DNA of 64,000 nucleotides from Paenibacillus pectinilyticus. GTDB lineage: Bacteria; Bacillota; Bacilli; Paenibacillales; NBRC-103111. This document shows, in pieces, positions 43,245 through 53,496 of this stretch. A program made the position numbers and the translations under genes. The notes below the pieces were generated by a model. The model worked only from the letters and a program-made list of their open reading frames with translations, searched no databases and was not told the origin of the DNA. Each line of letters begins with the position of its first letter. Position 1 is the stretch's first letter. Where the stretch lies: NCBI RefSeq assembly GCF_001700435.1, contig NZ_LYPC01000028.1, forward strand, positions 196,288 through 260,287. Direction: 5' to 3'.

Positions 43245-46200
43245 TTACGCTTGGTCAAACAGTCTGAAAATGATCGTCGCAGCTTGCGCACGTGTCGCAT
43301 TGCCTTGCGGCGCGAAGCTTCCATCGGACAAGCCGTCAATGATACCGGCAGTTTGGATGGACTCAACTGCCGCTCTTGCAAATGCAGCGATCTGAGCTTG
43401 ATCCGTGAAAGACACGTGTTTGCCATTGCTAGCTAACGTCAATTTCAATTGCGTGCTAGCACGGTAGATCATAACCGCCATTTCTTCACGCGTAATACGG
43501 TCATTAATACCGAAAGTACCGTCTTCTTTTCCATTGACGATGCCTAGCTTTTGGGCGCTGGCGACAGCGCTCGTGTACCACTCACCTTTTTTCACATCCG
43601 TGAACGTAGCGCTTGCAGCTGTTTCATCCGTGAGATCAAAGGTGTTCATTAACATTTTAATAAACTCTGCTCGAGTTACATTGCCAGTTGGGTTGAATAC
43701 CCCAGGGCCCGAACCATTAATTGCTCCTCTGGCAGCCAGCGCGTTAATGCTATCCTCCGCCCACGCTGTTGCTGATGTATCTGAGAAGGATCCTTTGACA
43801 TAAGCCGCTGTATATTTGCTAAAATGCTTCGCTTTAAACTCCACTTTGCCAGTTGCTGGATTGTACTTGCCGTTCTTCACAACCTCCAGCTTACCTGTAT
43901 CATCGATGTAGTAAATAACAATGCTGTTCGGCTTGTCACCTGGTTGCAGCTTATACGGAATGCCTACTGTGACTTCATTTCCTGTAAAGCTGCTAATGGC
44001 ATGGCCATCCACTGTTAAGCTGAAATTGTACACAGGATTGCCGTTCAACTGCGACTGCACGTCAACTGGCAAGCTGGTTGTGTTTACGGCTTCTACAGAC
44101 AATTGAATGGTCGACGTATTCGTCCCGCCATGGTTACTGATCAAGGATGGATTCAACGTGACTGTTGCAAAGCTTGTTTCCAACTGAATCGATTTCACCT
44201 TACCATCTGCCAAAATCGACTGTGCCGGAATATCGACTTTCACTTGCTTCGTATCACTGGTCGTGTTCACAGCGATGACAAGCGTAGAGTTCTTCATCTG
44301 AGCAATGGCAGCTTGGATATCCTCTGTCTTCAAAATTGCTGCTGCCAGTCCATTTGCATCTGTTTTCGGTTCTACGGTAATTGTATCCGAAGCCGTTGCA
44401 GGTGGTGTTACCGCACCAGTACCCGTACCTGGATTGTTTCCTTGATCTGGATTGGAACCGCCATTGCCCGGTTGTGTTGCTGCATTCACGGTGAGATTAG
44501 CCTCAGCTTCGTAGCCGCTGCCTGTCGTCACTTGAATGAGCGCTTGCCCCGCAGCGACAGCTGTAACTTTCCCTGCTCCATCAACGGTTGCCACGCTAGG
44601 ATTCGTAGACACCCAAGTTAAATCATCTGTACGGATGCTTTCCGGCCAGAAGTAAACCGTCAGCGTCGCATTCTCACCTGCTGTTAAAGTAAGCTTGCTC
44701 TGATTTAGGGAGATCCCTGGCGTGAGCGTAAAGAACGTTACAAAGCTATCTGTCATGCCATCTTTCGTTGCAATCGCACGCACAACCATATCAGAAGTCA
44801 CTTTAATAGGTGCTGTGTACGTTGCACTGTCTTTGGTTGGTAGCGAACCATCCGTTGTAAAATGAATAGCTGCTCCGTCATTCACTGTCGTTAGGGTAAG
44901 CATTTTCGCACCGGAATCCGTTGTGACTGCGATGAACCCAGGGGCACTTGCCTTTTGAACAATCACATCTGGCGTGCCTGGCTCTAATGAGAAGGCGTCG
45001 AAGTTAAAGCCGTTGCCATTGTCCACAATGCGTAAGGTTTGAACACCTGCATCGAGTAGAACCACAACTGAAGCTTCCTTGTAAGTGCCCCAATCTCCCG
45101 TGGATGGTAACGATGCTGTGCCTTTCGTGACGCCGCCAGTCACAACGGATGCTGAAACACCGCTTTGCGTCGTAGCATATTTGATACGAACCTTGTAATA
45201 GCCGGCCTGCGGTACATTAATTGGATAATCGAACGTAGAACCCGCTACTGTGTAGCCTAAATTGTTAACCGTCGTTCCGTATTGGATCACTTGCTGGCCT
45301 GCGGCTGCATAGCTCTCGGCTTCCTGACGAACCACACCGTCGCTTCCTGCAACTTGTGTAGTAATCGATTCGAAGCCGATTTCTTTCAGATCGAACGCGC
45401 CCAAGCTGCCTTGAACACGCAGGGTCTGTTCGCCTGCTGACAGATTCACAGCAAGACGTGCACCAACTACGCTTGTTGAGTTAGAAAGCGATGGAATCAC
45501 ATACGAACCTAGCGTTTCGCCGTTACCATTCAGCAGCAGGAATCCGCCGCCAGTTGGGGAAACGACTTTTAAGGTCACGGCATATTTACCTGCAGTCGGT
45601 ACATTGATTTTGAAATCCGCCCAATCATTTGCCCCAAAGCCAGTCAGCTTCGCATTCGCTGTATCTGGGCTCGTGACGTTTACGCCGTTTAATTTATTGT
45701 AATCATTCGCCGTAATCGGCCCTGGTACAATACTTGTTGCAGTTGGTTTATGCTCCGTTCCAAGCAGCAATAATTTGCTAGTCAGCGTCTGACTTGGCTT
45801 GCCTTCGGAGTATGCTGATGCCGTTACCGTAACTGTTGTATCCGTGTAGTACGGTTTCGTGCTGTCCCACACAAGAGGAGCTGTCACTTGCATCGGGTTG
45901 ACCCAAGTGAGCGCACCCAATGTCACACCGAGGCTCGCTGCCTCATTGCCAAGCGCGACGTTCGTCAAATACGTTTGGCCCGTCACCGTTACAGCAACCG
46001 TCTGTTGATTCACATTATAAAGTAGTGTGGATGGCAACACCGTGATGGCTGCTGGCGCCTGATTAGACACCTGCAGACGGTTCCACTTATACGTAACGAC
46101 GGACTTCGATGGAATTTGTGCCGCGATTTGCGTCCCATCGCTTACGAGTTTGAATGTTTGCGTTGTATTCGTTTGATTGATTACTACGGATACAATCGTT

Positions 46201-49200
46201 TGCTTATCTGGACTCATAAAGGAGACGTTCGTAACATTATCCTTCGAACCATAATCACTGTCGATACGAATATAATCTGGTCTTACGAACTTCGAGAAGT
46301 TACCTAGCATGTAATATTCAGGTGTCAGCCAATATTGATCACGAGCACCGGAATCCTTGATGACCATCGTAGGATCAGGCGTTCCTGGCCATTGATGTGT
46401 CGCGATATCACTGTCGAGCATAATGACCCATGAATTGTAGCTTTTCGCCCAATTACGGAAATACTGTGCGATGCGGTCCGCTCCGGTTGTTCCCCATACG
46501 GCGCGTTCCGTTAAATAAATATTCTCATTCGGATAGAGATCATGAATTTGCGACATCATGGAGGGGTCGCCGCCATAATCGTGGAAGGCAGTTCCATCCA
46601 CATCTTCACGTACAACAGGGTCTGATAGCATCGGTGCAGGGTAGCTCATGCCATCGCTAAAATTGTGATCGAAGATCCAAATTTTCACGTCTAGATTGGC
46701 TTCTGCCAACTTCTGATGCATCAGCTTCACAAGTGCTGCTTCTTGCTGCCATGGCATGCGTGTACTTGGGTAAGCACCCTCGAACAACGGCTCATTTTGC
46801 AGCGTCATCGCTGAGATGTTAATGCCTTGCGCTTTGTAAGCCTGCAAATATTTTACATAATAATCCGCTAGAATCGGAAGATACTCGTCTTTTACGGAAC
46901 CTCTGATCAAACTGTCGTTCGTCTTCATCCAAGCTGGAGGACTCCATGGGGAAGCAAAGAACTTCATATCTGGTTTGATCGCGATCATTTTTTTCAGTAC
47001 AGGAATGATGTTATAATCAATATCCTTTTGAATCGAGAAATGCGTTAAATTAGGATCTGTCTGACCTGCTGGCATGTCGTCGTACGTGTAGAACTCACGG
47101 GAAGTAAAGTCCGCTGTACCTATCGTCAAACGGCTCATACTCATGCCGATGCCATCTGTTGTGCTCGCCAGTTTAGTCAGCAGTTCATTCTGCTTCGCAT
47201 CCGACATTTTCGCCATATTAAAGATCGTCGATTCTTCCATGGAAGAACCCATACCTGTCATCGTTTGGTATTCCTTCGACGGATTGATATTGATCGTTGT
47301 TGCGTTAGCATCCGTACCCACACTCGTCAAATCCAAATTCGCCTGCGGTGTCAATTGCTTAGCCTCATCGCCAGGCTGCCATTGCGGTGCATAGTACCAC
47401 AACTGACTTTGGCTGCTGCGCTCACTGGATAGCCAGCTTTGCACAGCACCTGCTCCGCCTGCTACCGGTGTTTGCGGAGCAATAGGGGCGCCACCGTTCG
47501 CTGGTGCAGCGGCAGGCTTGAAGCCCGTGGAACCGAACCAGTTGAAGTTTATCCCTCCACTTGTAAATTGCAGCTTGATCTTCTGGATGCCCGCTGTCAG
47601 CGCTACGCCATGTACCGTTGCCGTTTTCCACGTTTGCCAGCCACCCGTATAACCAACTCCAGTGAGCTGCCCTAACACATGCGCATTGGCATCTAGAATT
47701 TGCAAGCCCGAATTCGTAATGGTAGCTGAGCCACCTGCATAGCGGAAATCGATATCATACGTTCCCGCAGTCGGCACTTCAACGTAATACTCCAACCAAG
47801 CTCCCGTATCGGTATAGCCGATATCCTTGCCTCCACCAATATCCGACGTGTTCTCGGACTGCAGGCCGCTTGATTTCGCTGAATAATTCTCCGCTTCAAC
47901 CTTGATATACGGATTAGGTAACCCTGGTTTATCAGGCATTACTGGAAGTACAGGCGTTTCCTGCGTCTTCGTTAAGCCATATCCATAGTTAAACAAAACG
48001 TATTTCGGATCCAAATTGGATTGCCCAGCAACTGGATTCGTGTACGCCTCCGTGTAGAACGGCCAACGCACAGGAAGTGTGCCTGTGAAGTCTTTATTGC
48101 CGAAAAGCACATCTGCTACGCCTTCGCCTTCCGTTCCTGGCAGCCAAGCCTCTACGAGCCCTGCCCAGTCATTCAAACGGTCACCGATCATGAGCGGTCG
48201 CCCCGAAACAAGAACGACAATTGTCGGTACGCCAGAAGCTTTGACATTATCTAGTGTGGCTTGATCTTCCGCATCCAGCTTCAGATTGTTTAAAGCATCA
48301 CCATTTGTTTCGGCGTATGGCGTTTCGCCAACGAAGACAATCGCCACATCATTCCCAGCCGCGCCACGACCATGTTTGTTATAGGTAACGGCCTTCGAGC
48401 CGCCAACTTTCTGCTTAATGCCTTGCAGAATGGTTGTGCCCGTTGTGATTTTCCCTGCTCCACCCTGCCAAGTAATGGACCAGCCACCGGATTGCAGACC
48501 GATATCATCCGCGCTCTTGCCCGCTACGAATATTTTACCCATACCGGAGAGCTGCGACATGATGGGAGAGCCATTCACTTTGCTGTTTTTTAGCAAAACA
48601 AGGGACTCACTTACCGCCTTGCTAGCCAAGGCGCGGTGCTCTGCAGACCCAAACTTGGATGCTAGCGTGCTGTCTGTCATAGGGTGTTCAAATACACCTG
48701 ACTCGAACTTGACACGCAGAATGCGAGTTACTGCATCATCAATGCGTGCTTGCGAAATACTGTTGTCTGCGACTAGCGCTTTGAGATTCGTAATGGTTGC
48801 TTTCCAATCCGTAGGCATCATCATCATATCGACGCCAGCGTTTACGGCAACTTTGATTTGATCCTTCAAGCCGCTTACCGCAACGCCATTCCAGTCCTTC
48901 GTAATCTGTTGAACGGCATTATAGTCAGAAATTACGAACCCTGTAAAGCCTAATTGGCCTTGTCCTGTTCCCTTTAACGCGTCCGTCAATAACCGCTGGT
49001 TAGCATGCATCTTTAGTCCTTGAATACTGCTATATGAAGCCATTACAGTACGTGCGCCAGCTTCGATGGCTGCCTTATAAATAGGCAGATCCAGCTGTAT
49101 AACCTCCGCCTCTGTCATTCCTGTGACATTGCCTTGGTTCACGCCGCCTTCAGTCAAACCTTCACCAAAGAAGTGCTTCGCCGTACCTACAACACGATTC

Positions 49201-49904
49201 GTATTCTTCAGGTCATCAATCGTTTCCCCTTGAAAACCTTTGATGAAAGCCGCACCCATGTCAGCAACGACCTGTTGATTATCGCTAAATCCTTCGTATG
49301 TGCGTCCCCATAAAATATTTTGCGGATCCGCCAGCGTTGGCGCGAACGCCCAGTTCGTTCCTGCCGCTTTGGTCTCTTGCGCTGCGGCAGCCCCGATCTG
49401 CTCCACTAGCGCGGCGTCGCGCGTTGCGCCTAGACCAATGTTGTGCGGGAATAGCGTCGCACCCAATAAATTGCTGTTTCCGTGGATCGCGTCAACCCCG
49501 TACAAAATCGGAATACCGAGCCGCGTAGAAAGCGCACCCGTTTGGTAGGAATCTACAAGCGAAGCCCATTTGTCCCGCGTATCATCCGCTTGATTGCCAT
49601 TCGGGAATGAACCCCCTCCGCTTAGTACAGAGCCTAGATAATAATTCTGTACATCTAATGGCGTCACATTCGCCCGCTCGGCTTGCACCATCTGGCCTAT
49701 TTTTTCGTCCAGCGACATCCGCGACAGTAAATCTGCAACGCGGGCTTCTACTTGCTTCGAGCTATCCCAGTACGCAGCAAGGCTTGTTGCAACAGGCGTT
49801 GTTTGCGTCGTGTCGGCCAGGACCGACTGTATATTCGCTTGACCCACTAACATGGTGCCGATCATCAGTGTGACAGCGGAACGTGATGTAAATCGTTTCC
49901 ACAT
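43245..49904 (-). CDS. Cell-surface multi-domain glycosidase: GH3 + CBM6 + GH30 + Ig/CBM + SLH x3 (2219 aa)
   Basis: Domains in order: signal peptide (1-31); GH3 N-domain (about 45-400) with ILYGVDAIHG, VVGTAKHFFGEG and the nucleophile in GFVISDYNA (about 325); GH3 C-domain (about 420-640); CBM6 (about 664-795, VEAENYSA...GAWLEYYVEVP); GH30 (about 820-1275) with acid/base in LQNEP (about 1037) and nucleophile in YLTERAVWG (about 1132); an Ig-like domain (about 1280-1385); two CBM6/35-like domains (about 1390-1520 and 1520-1645); a chitobiase-C-like domain (about 1650-1725); BIG2 (about 1728-1808); a Gly/Pro linker; an unassigned beta domain (about 1840-2035); and three SLH repeats (about 2037-2219) for cell-wall attachment. 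It probably cleaves a beta-1,6- or mixed-linked glucan or xylan and releases sugars at the surface. AAGGAGGATAATCTC precedes ATG 49904. Confidence 0.93.
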   Translation of the reverse strand: MWKRFTSRSAVTLMIGTMLVGQANIQSVLADTTQTTPVATSLAAYWDSSKQVEARVADLLSRMSLDEKIGQMVQAERANVTPLDVQNYYLGSVLSGGGSFPNGNQADDTRDKWASLVDSYQTGALSTRLGIPILYGVDAIHGNSNLLGATLFPHNIGLGATRDAALVEQIGAAAAQETKAAGTNWAFAPTLADPQNILWGRTYEGFSDNQQVVADMGAAFIKGFQGETIDDLKNTNRVVGTAKHFFGEGLTEGGVNQGNVTGMTEAEVIQLDLPIYKAAIEAGARTVMASYSSIQGLKMHANQRLLTDALKGTGQGQLGFTGFVISDYNAVQQITKDWNGVAVSGLKDQIKVAVNAGVDMMMMPTDWKATITNLKALVADNSISQARIDDAVTRILRVKFESGVFEHPMTDSTLASKFGSAEHRALASKAVSESLVLLKNSKVNGSPIMSQLSGMGKIFVAGKSADDIGLQSGGWSITWQGGAGKITTGTTILQGIKQKVGGSKAVTYNKHGRGAAGNDVAIVFVGETPYAETNGDALNNLKLDAEDQATLDNVKASGVPTIVVLVSGRPLMIGDRLNDWAGLVEAWLPGTEGEGVADVLFGNKDFTGTLPVRWPFYTEAYTNPVAGQSNLDPKYVLFNYGYGLTKTQETPVLPVMPDKPGLPNPYIKVEAENYSAKSSGLQSENTSDIGGGKDIGYTDTGAWLEYYVEVPTAGTYDIDFRYAGGSATITNSGLQILDANAHVLGQLTGVGYTGGWQTWKTATVHGVALTAGIQKIKLQFTSGGINFNWFGSTGFKPAAAPANGGAPIAPQTPVAGGAGAVQSWLSSERSSQSQLWYYAPQWQPGDEAKQLTPQANLDLTSVGTDANATTININPSKEYQTMTGMGSSMEESTIFNMAKMSDAKQNELLTKLASTTDGIGMSMSRLTIGTADFTSREFYTYDDMPAGQTDPNLTHFSIQKDIDYNIIPVLKKMIAIKPDMKFFASPWSPPAWMKTNDSLIRGSVKDEYLPILADYYVKYLQAYKAQGINISAMTLQNEPLFEGAYPSTRMPWQQEAALVKLMHQKLAEANLDVKIWIFDHNFSDGMSYPAPMLSDPVVREDVDGTAFHDYGGDPSMMSQIHDLYPNENIYLTERAVWGTTGADRIAQYFRNWAKSYNSWVIMLDSDIATHQWPGTPDPTMVIKDSGARDQYWLTPEYYMLGNFSKFVRPDYIRIDSDYGSKDNVTNVSFMSPDKQTIVSVVINQTNTTQTFKLVSDGTQIAAQIPSKSVVTYKWNRLQVSNQAPAAITVLPSTLLYNVNQQTVAVTVTGQTYLTNVALGNEAASLGVTLGALTWVNPMQVTAPLVWDSTKPYYTDTTVTVTASAYSEGKPSQTLTSKLLLLGTEHKPTATSIVPGPITANDYNKLNGVNVTSPDTANAKLTGFGANDWADFKINVPTAGKYAVTLKVVSPTGGGFLLLNGNGETLGSYVIPSLSNSTSVVGARLAVNLSAGEQTLRVQGSLGAFDLKEIGFESITTQVAGSDGVVRQEAESYAAAGQQVIQYGTTVNNLGYTVAGSTFDYPINVPQAGYYKVRIKYATTQSGVSASVVTGGVTKGTASLPSTGDWGTYKEASVVVLLDAGVQTLRIVDNGNGFNFDAFSLEPGTPDVIVQKASAPGFIAVTTDSGAKMLTLTTVNDGAAIHFTTDGSLPTKDSATYTAPIKVTSDMVVRAIATKDGMTDSFVTFFTLTPGISLNQSKLTLTAGENATLTVYFWPESIRTDDLTWVSTNPSVATVDGAGKVTAVAAGQALIQVTTGSGYEAEANLTVNAATQPGNGGSNPDQGNNPGTGTGAVTPPATASDTITVEPKTDANGLAAAILKTEDIQAAIAQMKNSTLVIAVNTTSDTKQVKVDIPAQSILADGKVKSIQLETSFATVTLNPSLISNHGGTNTSTIQLSVEAVNTTSLPVDVQSQLNGNPVYNFSLTVDGHAISSFTGNEVTVGIPYKLQPGDKPNSIVIYYIDDTGKLEVVKNGKYNPATGKVEFKAKHFSKYTAAYVKGSFSDTSATAWAEDSINALAARGAINGSGPGVFNPTGNVTRAEFIKMLMNTFDLTDETAASATFTDVKKGEWYTSAVASAQKLGIVNGKEDGTFGINDRITREEMAVMIYRASTQLKLTLASNGKHVSFTDQAQIAAFARAAVESIQTAGIIDGLSDGSFAPQGNATRAQAATIIFRLFDQA

Positions 49905-49944
49905 GAGATTATCCTCCTTATGCCTTTTCCTTCCATTTCGGAAG

Positions 49945-49958
49945 TGATAACGATTTCA
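49945..49958 (-). promoter_or_regulatory. cre site (CcpA) upstream of the GH3-GH30 gene
   Basis: The minus strand reads TGAAATCGTTATCA, which fits the cre consensus TGWAANCGNTNWCA at every defined position. It lies 41 bp before the start codon, so bound CcpA would block transcription. Carbon catabolite repression of a secreted glycosidase is expected. Confidence 0.75.
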
Positions 49959-50120
49959 TTCTAATGAAATTTGACAGGGATTGTTAGATGCTGTTTTTTA
50001 GGTCATCTTGTACAAATTTCATCCTCGCACCTGTTTCTCACAGATGAGATTGTCTGTAAAATCGATACATCGGCATGAGAAAACAGCTCTATGTGGCATC
50101 GATAACATGGCAATAATCGC

Positions 50121-51470
50121 TTATTTGGCGGACTCTATCGCTGATTTCTCAGCAGCATCATCGATCGCTTCCGCAAGGTCCTCTGGAGCCAGATGACCTG
50201 CCTCCACATTCTGAATAGCGTCATAATACTTTTTTTGTGTATCTGGGGTGAACTTATCTTGTGCCGTTGTTCCGCTATACGACTTGGCATTCATAAAGAT
50301 CTTCGTCAAGTCCTGCTGAATCGCCGTTTCCTTATCCGTACGGAATTGATCATAGGTTTGGGCTGGGAACGCAATCCCGTTCTGCCAGACTGCTTTCGTC
50401 CAGCCTTCTGGCCGGAACATCCACTTCAAGAAAGCAATCGCTTCTTGCTTGTGCTTGGAGGCCTTGGCAACCACATAACCTCCACCGAACCATGCGGTTA
50501 GATCGGTTGTCACTCCTTTTCCTCCGTCGATGGCAGGCAGGGGAATGGCCCCGATATTTCTCTTAACCTCGTCGGGAAAGTTGGCATCCGCCGCCATCCC
50601 CATTTCCCATTCTCCCATCATGAACATCGCTGCTTTGCCCTGTCCGAACATATTGCGTGCTGTGCCGTAATCGTTATTCAGAAAACCGGTGCCAAATGCG
50701 CCGGCTTTGATCCATTTTTGCATAGAAAGTCCCGCTGCAGTTGTGGCTGGTTCCTTAAAAGTCCCGGTTCGCTCCATCGCTTTATGGGAGATATCCCAGG
50801 TGCCAGAAGCTCGCTGCAGCATCGTATCAAACCAAATTCCCGCTGGCCAAGGGTCTTGTCCGTCCATGGCGATCGGTACGATCGCTTTTGCTTTCAGCAC
50901 GTCGATGACATGCATCAGCTCAGCTTCGGTCCGAGGCGGCTGCAGGGCATGATCTGCGAAAATTTTCTTGTTGTAATACAGCACCCAGAAATCCGAGTTT
51001 CTAGGTACCCCATATAATTTCCCTGCCGAACTGAAGCCAGCGAGCGCTTCTGGAATAAAGCCTAGATCCTGAAAGTCACTCTGATTCAATTCAGCGATGG
51101 CTTGATTTTTGATCAGGGGCTGCATGAAACTCGCGTTTCCCCAAGCGCTGAAAATATCGGGCAAATGATTTGAAGCATTGTACACTTTAATTTTATCCTG
51201 AAACTGAGGGTCCGGAGAAAGCGTTTCCACTTTGATGCGAATATCCGGGTTCATCTGCATATACTGATCGATCAGATCCTGCTCCATTTTGCCCTGTCCC
51301 GCCGTGCGATCGGAGTTGTTGCTGAAAAAGGTCAGTGTTACTTGCTTCACAGCAGTCGTAGTCGACGTTGAATTGTCAGCCTGCCTATGCCCTTCACAAG
51401 CAGACAAGGATGTCGCTCCCAGAAGGATCACCAATCCAAGCGCTGCTTTTTTCGTCATTCGTATGTTCAT
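50121..51470 (-). CDS. Sugar-binding lipoprotein of ABC transporter, no permease nearby
   Basis: The 449-residue protein has a lipoprotein signal (ALGLVILLGATSLSACEG, cysteine after SLSA) and a type 1 solute-binding fold: QVTLTFFSNNSDRTAGQGKM, SHLPDIFSAWGNASF-like (YNASNHLPDIFSAWGN), GQGKAAMFMMGEWEMGM, and FLKWMFRPEGW. It belongs to CUT1 binding proteins for oligosaccharides. No permease genes accompany it; the divergent YesM/YesN pair starts 220 bp away. It may feed a shared transporter or present ligand to the kinase. The downstream gene is the GH3-GH30 enzyme. The start is ATG 51470 behind AAGGCGGGCGC. Confidence 0.92.
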   Translation of the reverse strand: MNIRMTKKAALGLVILLGATSLSACEGHRQADNSTSTTTAVKQVTLTFFSNNSDRTAGQGKMEQDLIDQYMQMNPDIRIKVETLSPDPQFQDKIKVYNASNHLPDIFSAWGNASFMQPLIKNQAIAELNQSDFQDLGFIPEALAGFSSAGKLYGVPRNSDFWVLYYNKKIFADHALQPPRTEAELMHVIDVLKAKAIVPIAMDGQDPWPAGIWFDTMLQRASGTWDISHKAMERTGTFKEPATTAAGLSMQKWIKAGAFGTGFLNNDYGTARNMFGQGKAAMFMMGEWEMGMAADANFPDEVKRNIGAIPLPAIDGGKGVTTDLTAWFGGGYVVAKASKHKQEAIAFLKWMFRPEGWTKAVWQNGIAFPAQTYDQFRTDKETAIQQDLTKIFMNAKSYSGTTAQDKFTPDTQKKYYDAIQNVEAGHLAPEDLAEAIDDAAEKSAIESAK

Positions 51471-51495
51471 CCATGCGCCCGCCTTTGTCTTACAG

Positions 51496-51519
51496 ACATG
51501 TACTGTTCTCTGTACATAT
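51496..51519. promoter_or_regulatory. Inverted repeat in the divergent promoter region
   Basis: ACATGTAC-N8-GTACATAT has 8-bp arms with one mismatch. It lies 26 bp upstream of the lipoprotein start and about 170 bp upstream of the kinase gene. It is a candidate operator for the neighbouring AraC-type regulator or another dimeric regulator. Confidence 0.5.
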
Positions 51520-51689
51520 TTATCATGTCAGCCTTCCTTTTGTAAACTAGGATCCTCATCTCTCCTCTTTCACGCCGGTTTAAGCAAAATACCTTAAGTT
51601 TCCAAACATGATTCTTAAATCTTCTGTATTGCGCTACGTTGAGCCCAATCTATATAGTTAAGATATCTGAACTAAGAAGGGTATCTGAC

Positions 51690-53492
51690 ATGCTCACATT
51701 TCACTTCGTCTCAGACTGGTACTCTAACCTTCCGATTCGCAACAAGCTGTTGTTCTGGTTCGTCCCGCTGCTCGTCGCGATGATTTCATCGACAGGATAC
51801 TACGCCTATACCACGGCCAGTGACGAGATCTTGGCTAAACTAAGCTTTGAACAAGATGGCATTGCCAAACAAGCCGTTGATCACTTGAATTCTATCGTGC
51901 AGGATGCTTTGGATATCTCTGACTACGTGTTCCTGACACCTGAAATTCAAGCGTTGCTTGCTAATTCGGATAATAAAGCGTACATCACCAATCGGAATGT
52001 CGTCGATTCCATTAACCGTCTGATGGTGACAAGGCCTTATTTTCAATTTTTGACCATCTATTCTTCCCACTTTCCAACAATTCAGCTTAATAATAAAGGG
52101 CTTTCCTCGGCCATACCGTTTGAAGAATTCCGTGATAAATTCCAATACGATGATATTTTAGCGAATCCCGTTATTGAGAATTGGCGAGTCGAGGTACCTA
52201 ATCAAGGTCCGGTTATGTTTCACGGGGATTCGATGAATAAGCTGCTGCTGACTAAAGTTTTGAAAAATTATACGAACATGAATCCCGAAGGCGTCCTCAT
52301 CCTAGGCATTGACGAGAAGGACATTCGCACCTCTTATTCCCCTGAGTTGGGGTCGACCGAAATCATCGTGTTTCGAGACGATGGCACCGTCTTATCGGAC
52401 TCTCATGGGCAGTGGGTCGGGCAAAAGATGGATCAGCTCCCTTATTTCACGAGTCCGAACCAAAGACCCGATACGATCGATGCTGCCATGGATTCCTCGC
52501 AGTGGCTCTTCGCACATGTGCAATCGCCGCTAACCGGCTGGCATGTTCTCGTGCTGCAACCACGTGACACGATACTGAAGCAGCTCAATCGGATTAAATG
52601 GATTACCTCACTGCTTGTCTGCTTAGCACTCTTGCTAGGCCTGATTGTTTCATGGAGCGTAGCTGGCGTCATCACCAGACCTATGATGCGCATTCTCGCT
52701 TCCATGAAGAAGTTCCAGAAAGGCGACTTTGATCAGCATGTTCCCTTAACAGGTAAGGATGAGATTGGGCAGCTAAGCAACGGCTACAATACGATGGTTA
52801 AGCGAATTAAAGAACTGGTTCATGATGTCTATGCCTTCGAGCTTCGCCAGCACCAAGCTGAATTAAAAATTTTGCAGTCTCAAATTAATCCGCACTTTCT
52901 GTATAACACCTTGAATACCATCGCCTGGTCGGCCGAGAAAAATAAGGACACGCAGGTCGCCGAGATGATTTACTCGTTATCTAACATTTTCAAAATCAGC
53001 CTGAGTGAAGGAAATGACGTCATTCCTCTTGAGAAGGAGCTGCTGCTCGCCGAGCACTACTTATTTCTGCAGAAAATGCGATTTCCCGATAAGTTGGTTT
53101 ACGAGTTTGATATTGCCCCAGAGCTTTCCCATTTCAAAATGCCCAAGCTGCTCATTCAACCTCTCGTAGAGAACGCGGTCGTACATGGGATAGAGCCCTT
53201 GACCGACGATATCGGTCATATTCATATCGGTGCCTATCTTCGCGTGGAAGGGCAAATAGTCGAGATTGAAATTATGGACAATGGGGTCGGCATTGCCCCA
53301 GATGATTATGACCGAATATTGGAGAAGTTCGCTTCTCAGAATCTTAGCGCACATACGGGCGAGAATTTCGCACTCATGAACATCATGAATCGGCTGCGTC
53401 TCTTCTATGGCGAGCAGGCCGATCTCGATATTCAAAGCAAACTGGGTTCAGGGACACGAATTAAGCTAACACTGCCCTATAGGAAGGAGTAA
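51690..53492 (+). CDS. YesM-type sensor histidine kinase (2)
   Basis: The 600-residue kinase has a helix at the N-terminus (LLFWFVPLLVAMISSTGYYA), an extracellular Cache-like domain, and a second helix (ITSLLVCLALLLGLIVSWSVAGVI). HAMP, His_kinase (QINPHFLYNTLNTIAWSAEK) and HATPase_c (LLIQPLVENAVVHG, MDNGVGIAPDD) domains follow. I start it at ATG 51690 (MLTFHFVSDW) because AGAAGGG precedes it; the frame extends to 51639 without a good site. It is followed after 4 bp by its response regulator. It probably reacts to the sugar bound by the divergent lipoprotein. Confidence 0.94.
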   Translation: MLTFHFVSDWYSNLPIRNKLLFWFVPLLVAMISSTGYYAYTTASDEILAKLSFEQDGIAKQAVDHLNSIVQDALDISDYVFLTPEIQALLANSDNKAYITNRNVVDSINRLMVTRPYFQFLTIYSSHFPTIQLNNKGLSSAIPFEEFRDKFQYDDILANPVIENWRVEVPNQGPVMFHGDSMNKLLLTKVLKNYTNMNPEGVLILGIDEKDIRTSYSPELGSTEIIVFRDDGTVLSDSHGQWVGQKMDQLPYFTSPNQRPDTIDAAMDSSQWLFAHVQSPLTGWHVLVLQPRDTILKQLNRIKWITSLLVCLALLLGLIVSWSVAGVITRPMMRILASMKKFQKGDFDQHVPLTGKDEIGQLSNGYNTMVKRIKELVHDVYAFELRQHQAELKILQSQINPHFLYNTLNTIAWSAEKNKDTQVAEMIYSLSNIFKISLSEGNDVIPLEKELLLAEHYLFLQKMRFPDKLVYEFDIAPELSHFKMPKLLIQPLVENAVVHGIEPLTDDIGHIHIGAYLRVEGQIVEIEIMDNGVGIAPDDYDRILEKFASQNLSAHTGENFALMNIMNRLRLFYGEQADLDIQSKLGSGTRIKLTLPYRKE

Positions 53493-53496
53493 TTCG

